8,030 nt of DNA from an uncultured SAR86 cluster bacterium. Its GTDB lineage: Bacteria > Pseudomonadota > Gammaproteobacteria > Magnimaribacterales > D2472. The DNA is taken from the NCBI GenBank assembly GCA_938075575.1, contig CALJHI010000061.1:1-8030 (forward strand), given 5' to 3'. The position numbers and the translations under genes were made by a program. Shown piece by piece: positions 6,657-8,030 of the stretch. Positions within the stretch are counted from its first letter, which is position 1, and each line of letters begins with the position of its first letter. The notes under the pieces are model-generated. The model ran no database searches. It was not told the DNA's origin and saw nothing but the letters and a program-made list of their open reading frames with translations.

Positions 6657-8030
6657 ATGAATAATGCCTTTTCTCACCTTAGAGTGTCTTCAGAATATAG
6701 CATTACTCACGGGCTTTTGACCATTGATCAAATAGTTAACCAGGCAAAAAAGCTTTCAATTCCTTCTGTTGCACTAACAGATAATTTAAATATGTTCGGC
6801 CTTGTTAAATTTTTTAATAAATGCGAATCCTCTGGCATTAAACCAATTTCAGGCTCTTCTCTTCAGATTATATTTGATGGAGATGATCTGCCTCATGAGC
6901 TCTTATGTCTTGCTAAGACCAATAATGGACACAAAAGCTTGATGAAAATTATTTCTCAAGCACATAATAATTATAATTTTTCCTCACCAATTATTTCATT
7001 CAAAGATCTGTGTGAACTTAAAGATGATCTTGTTGTAGTTTCAGGCGGAAGAGCAAGCCACCTTTTTGACCTTGTAAAAAATGGAAGAAATGATGACTTA
7101 AATATTAAAATTGACAGCTTCCTTAAGAACTTTGGCGACGATTTTATTATAGAGGTTCAAAATACTAGCAGGGAAAATGAAATAAATTACATCAAGAGCA
7201 TTTTGCCAATAGCTTCAAATAAGGGAATACCTGTAATTGCTACAAATGATGTAATGTTTGCCTATAAAGATGATTATGATACTCATGAAACAAAAGTTTG
7301 TATTAATACTGGTAGAACTTTAGATGATCCAAATAGAGAAAAGATATTTTCATCAGAACAATACTTCAAGTCATCAGATGAAATGCTTCACTTATTCAGT
7401 GGCATGGAAGAAGTGCTATCAAATACTAATGAAATTGCAAAAAGGTGCAATGTTTCGATAGATACTAAAGAATACTTCCTTCCAGAGTATCCTGTTCCTA
7501 GTAATCACAATTTTGATTCTTTTTTATGTGAGCTTGCTAGCAATAACCTAAATAAATTTATTAAAGACTTTGATGATCAAGCAAAAGCTAATTACATAAA
7601 AAGACTCGATTATGAGCTTGAGCAAATCAAAACCATGGGGTTCTCTAGTTACTTTCTAATAGTTTATGACTTTATAGAGTGGTCCAAAAGCAATGAAGTC
7701 CCTGTAGGGCCAGGAAGAGGCTCAGGAGCTGGTTCTCTTGTTGCTTTTGCAATAGGTATAACTGCACTTGACCCAATAGAACACGGGTTGCTTTTTGAAA
7801 GATTTTTGAATCCAGAAAGGCTATCTATGCCAGATTTTGATATAGATTTTTGTATGGAAAAAAGAGACAAGGTTATTGATTATGTTAGTAAAAAATACGG
7901 AGCCGGAGCTGTTTCACAAATTGCTACTTTTGGAACAATGGCAGCAAGAGCTGTTGTAAGAGATGTTGCAAGGGCGCTTGGAAGGCCATATGCACTTGGA
8001 GATAGAATTTCTAAAATGATTCCTTTTGCA
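6657..8030 (+). CDS. dnaE: DnaE, DNA polymerase III alpha subunit (3' partial)
   Basis: Catalytic subunit of the replicative polymerase. The frame opens at ATG 6657, five bases after rnhB, and stays open to the window edge, giving the first 458 residues of a protein that is about 1160 aa in E. coli. It starts FSHLRVSSEYS, the usual DnaE N-terminus. The PHP domain covers about 1-270 (ALTDNLNMFGLVKF, ATNDVMF, YFLPEYP after it), followed by the start of the palm: MGFSSYFLIVYDFIEWSK, GPGRGSGAGS (351-360), LLFERFLNPER and SMPDFDIDFCMEKRD. Asp395 and Asp397 correspond to catalytic Asp401 and Asp403 of E. coli; the third Asp lies beyond the window. It is the DnaE1/E. coli type, not PolC. PHP metal ligands are unusually eroded (Arg9, Ser11, Asn43). 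AAAGG at 6640-6644 is 12 bases upstream, a weak ribosome site inside rnhB. The next gene in related genomes is accA. Confidence 0.96.
   Translation, partial: MNNAFSHLRVSSEYSITHGLLTIDQIVNQAKKLSIPSVALTDNLNMFGLVKFFNKCESSGIKPISGSSLQIIFDGDDLPHELLCLAKTNNGHKSLMKIISQAHNNYNFSSPIISFKDLCELKDDLVVVSGGRASHLFDLVKNGRNDDLNIKIDSFLKNFGDDFIIEVQNTSRENEINYIKSILPIASNKGIPVIATNDVMFAYKDDYDTHETKVCINTGRTLDDPNREKIFSSEQYFKSSDEMLHLFSGMEEVLSNTNEIAKRCNVSIDTKEYFLPEYPVPSNHNFDSFLCELASNNLNKFIKDFDDQAKANYIKRLDYELEQIKTMGFSSYFLIVYDFIEWSKSNEVPVGPGRGSGAGSLVAFAIGITALDPIEHGLLFERFLNPERLSMPDFDIDFCMEKRDKVIDYVSKKYGAGAVSQIATFGTMAARAVVRDVARALGRPYALGDRISKMIPFA

Noticed and set aside
7664..7870. Open frame on the minus strand within dnaE
   Set aside because: It is opposite the PGRGSGAGS and PDFDIDF motifs; the plus strand is clearly coding.
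1..8030. A previously undescribed system in this window
   Set aside because: Every base outside the short skp leader belongs to a known family in the standard gene order; the novelty here is limited to residue-level variation.

Overview
This window is a continuous, tightly packed plus-strand gene cluster with the classical gammaproteobacterial order bamA - skp - lpxD - fabZ - lpxA - lpxB - rnhB - dnaE. The first gene (bamA) is cut at its 5' end by the window edge and the last (dnaE) at its 3' end; the six between them are complete. DNA is AT-rich (by eye about one third G+C), spacers are almost absent, and the proteins resemble Escherichia/Pseudomonas homologues throughout. This suggests a low-GC, compact-genome gammaproteobacterium, plausibly a marine lineage of the SAR86 type. 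The lineage is an inference; the order of genes and the protein families are read directly.

Layout: 1-2235 is the outer-membrane protein assembly factor BamA from mid-POTRA1 to the C-terminal Phe. 2236-2291 is the only spacer longer than five bases and may hold a weak promoter. 2292-2837 is the periplasmic chaperone Skp/OmpH. 2837-6112 holds lpxD, fabZ, lpxA and lpxB, joined by overlaps of 0-1 base or a 4-base gap. 6109-6651 is rnhB (RNase HII), overlapping lpxB by four bases. 6657-8030 is the N-terminal 458 codons of dnaE. No stretch of 300 bases lacks a gene, and I saw no tRNA, rRNA, mobile element, CRISPR array, riboswitch or convincing terminator.

How the genes work together: Skp carries unfolded outer-membrane proteins through the periplasm and BamA inserts them. 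LpxA, LpxD and LpxB carry out three of the early lipid A steps, building the lipid that surrounds those proteins. FabZ draws on the same (R)-3-hydroxyacyl-ACP pool as LpxA and LpxD, so it links phospholipid and lipid A synthesis. RnhB and DnaE serve genome maintenance and replication and are traditional passengers of this operon.

There is no sign of a previously undescribed system here. The points worth a second look are residue-level departures inside familiar proteins: a Ca-binding-like DxDxDGxxD loop in BamA, a strongly acidic Skp, an LpxD without its usual C-terminal helix, an LpxA with a Met acyl-chain ruler and a Val at a normally conserved Glu, a DnaE whose PHP metal site is more eroded than in E. 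coli, and three non-ATG starts placed exactly at upstream stop codons.
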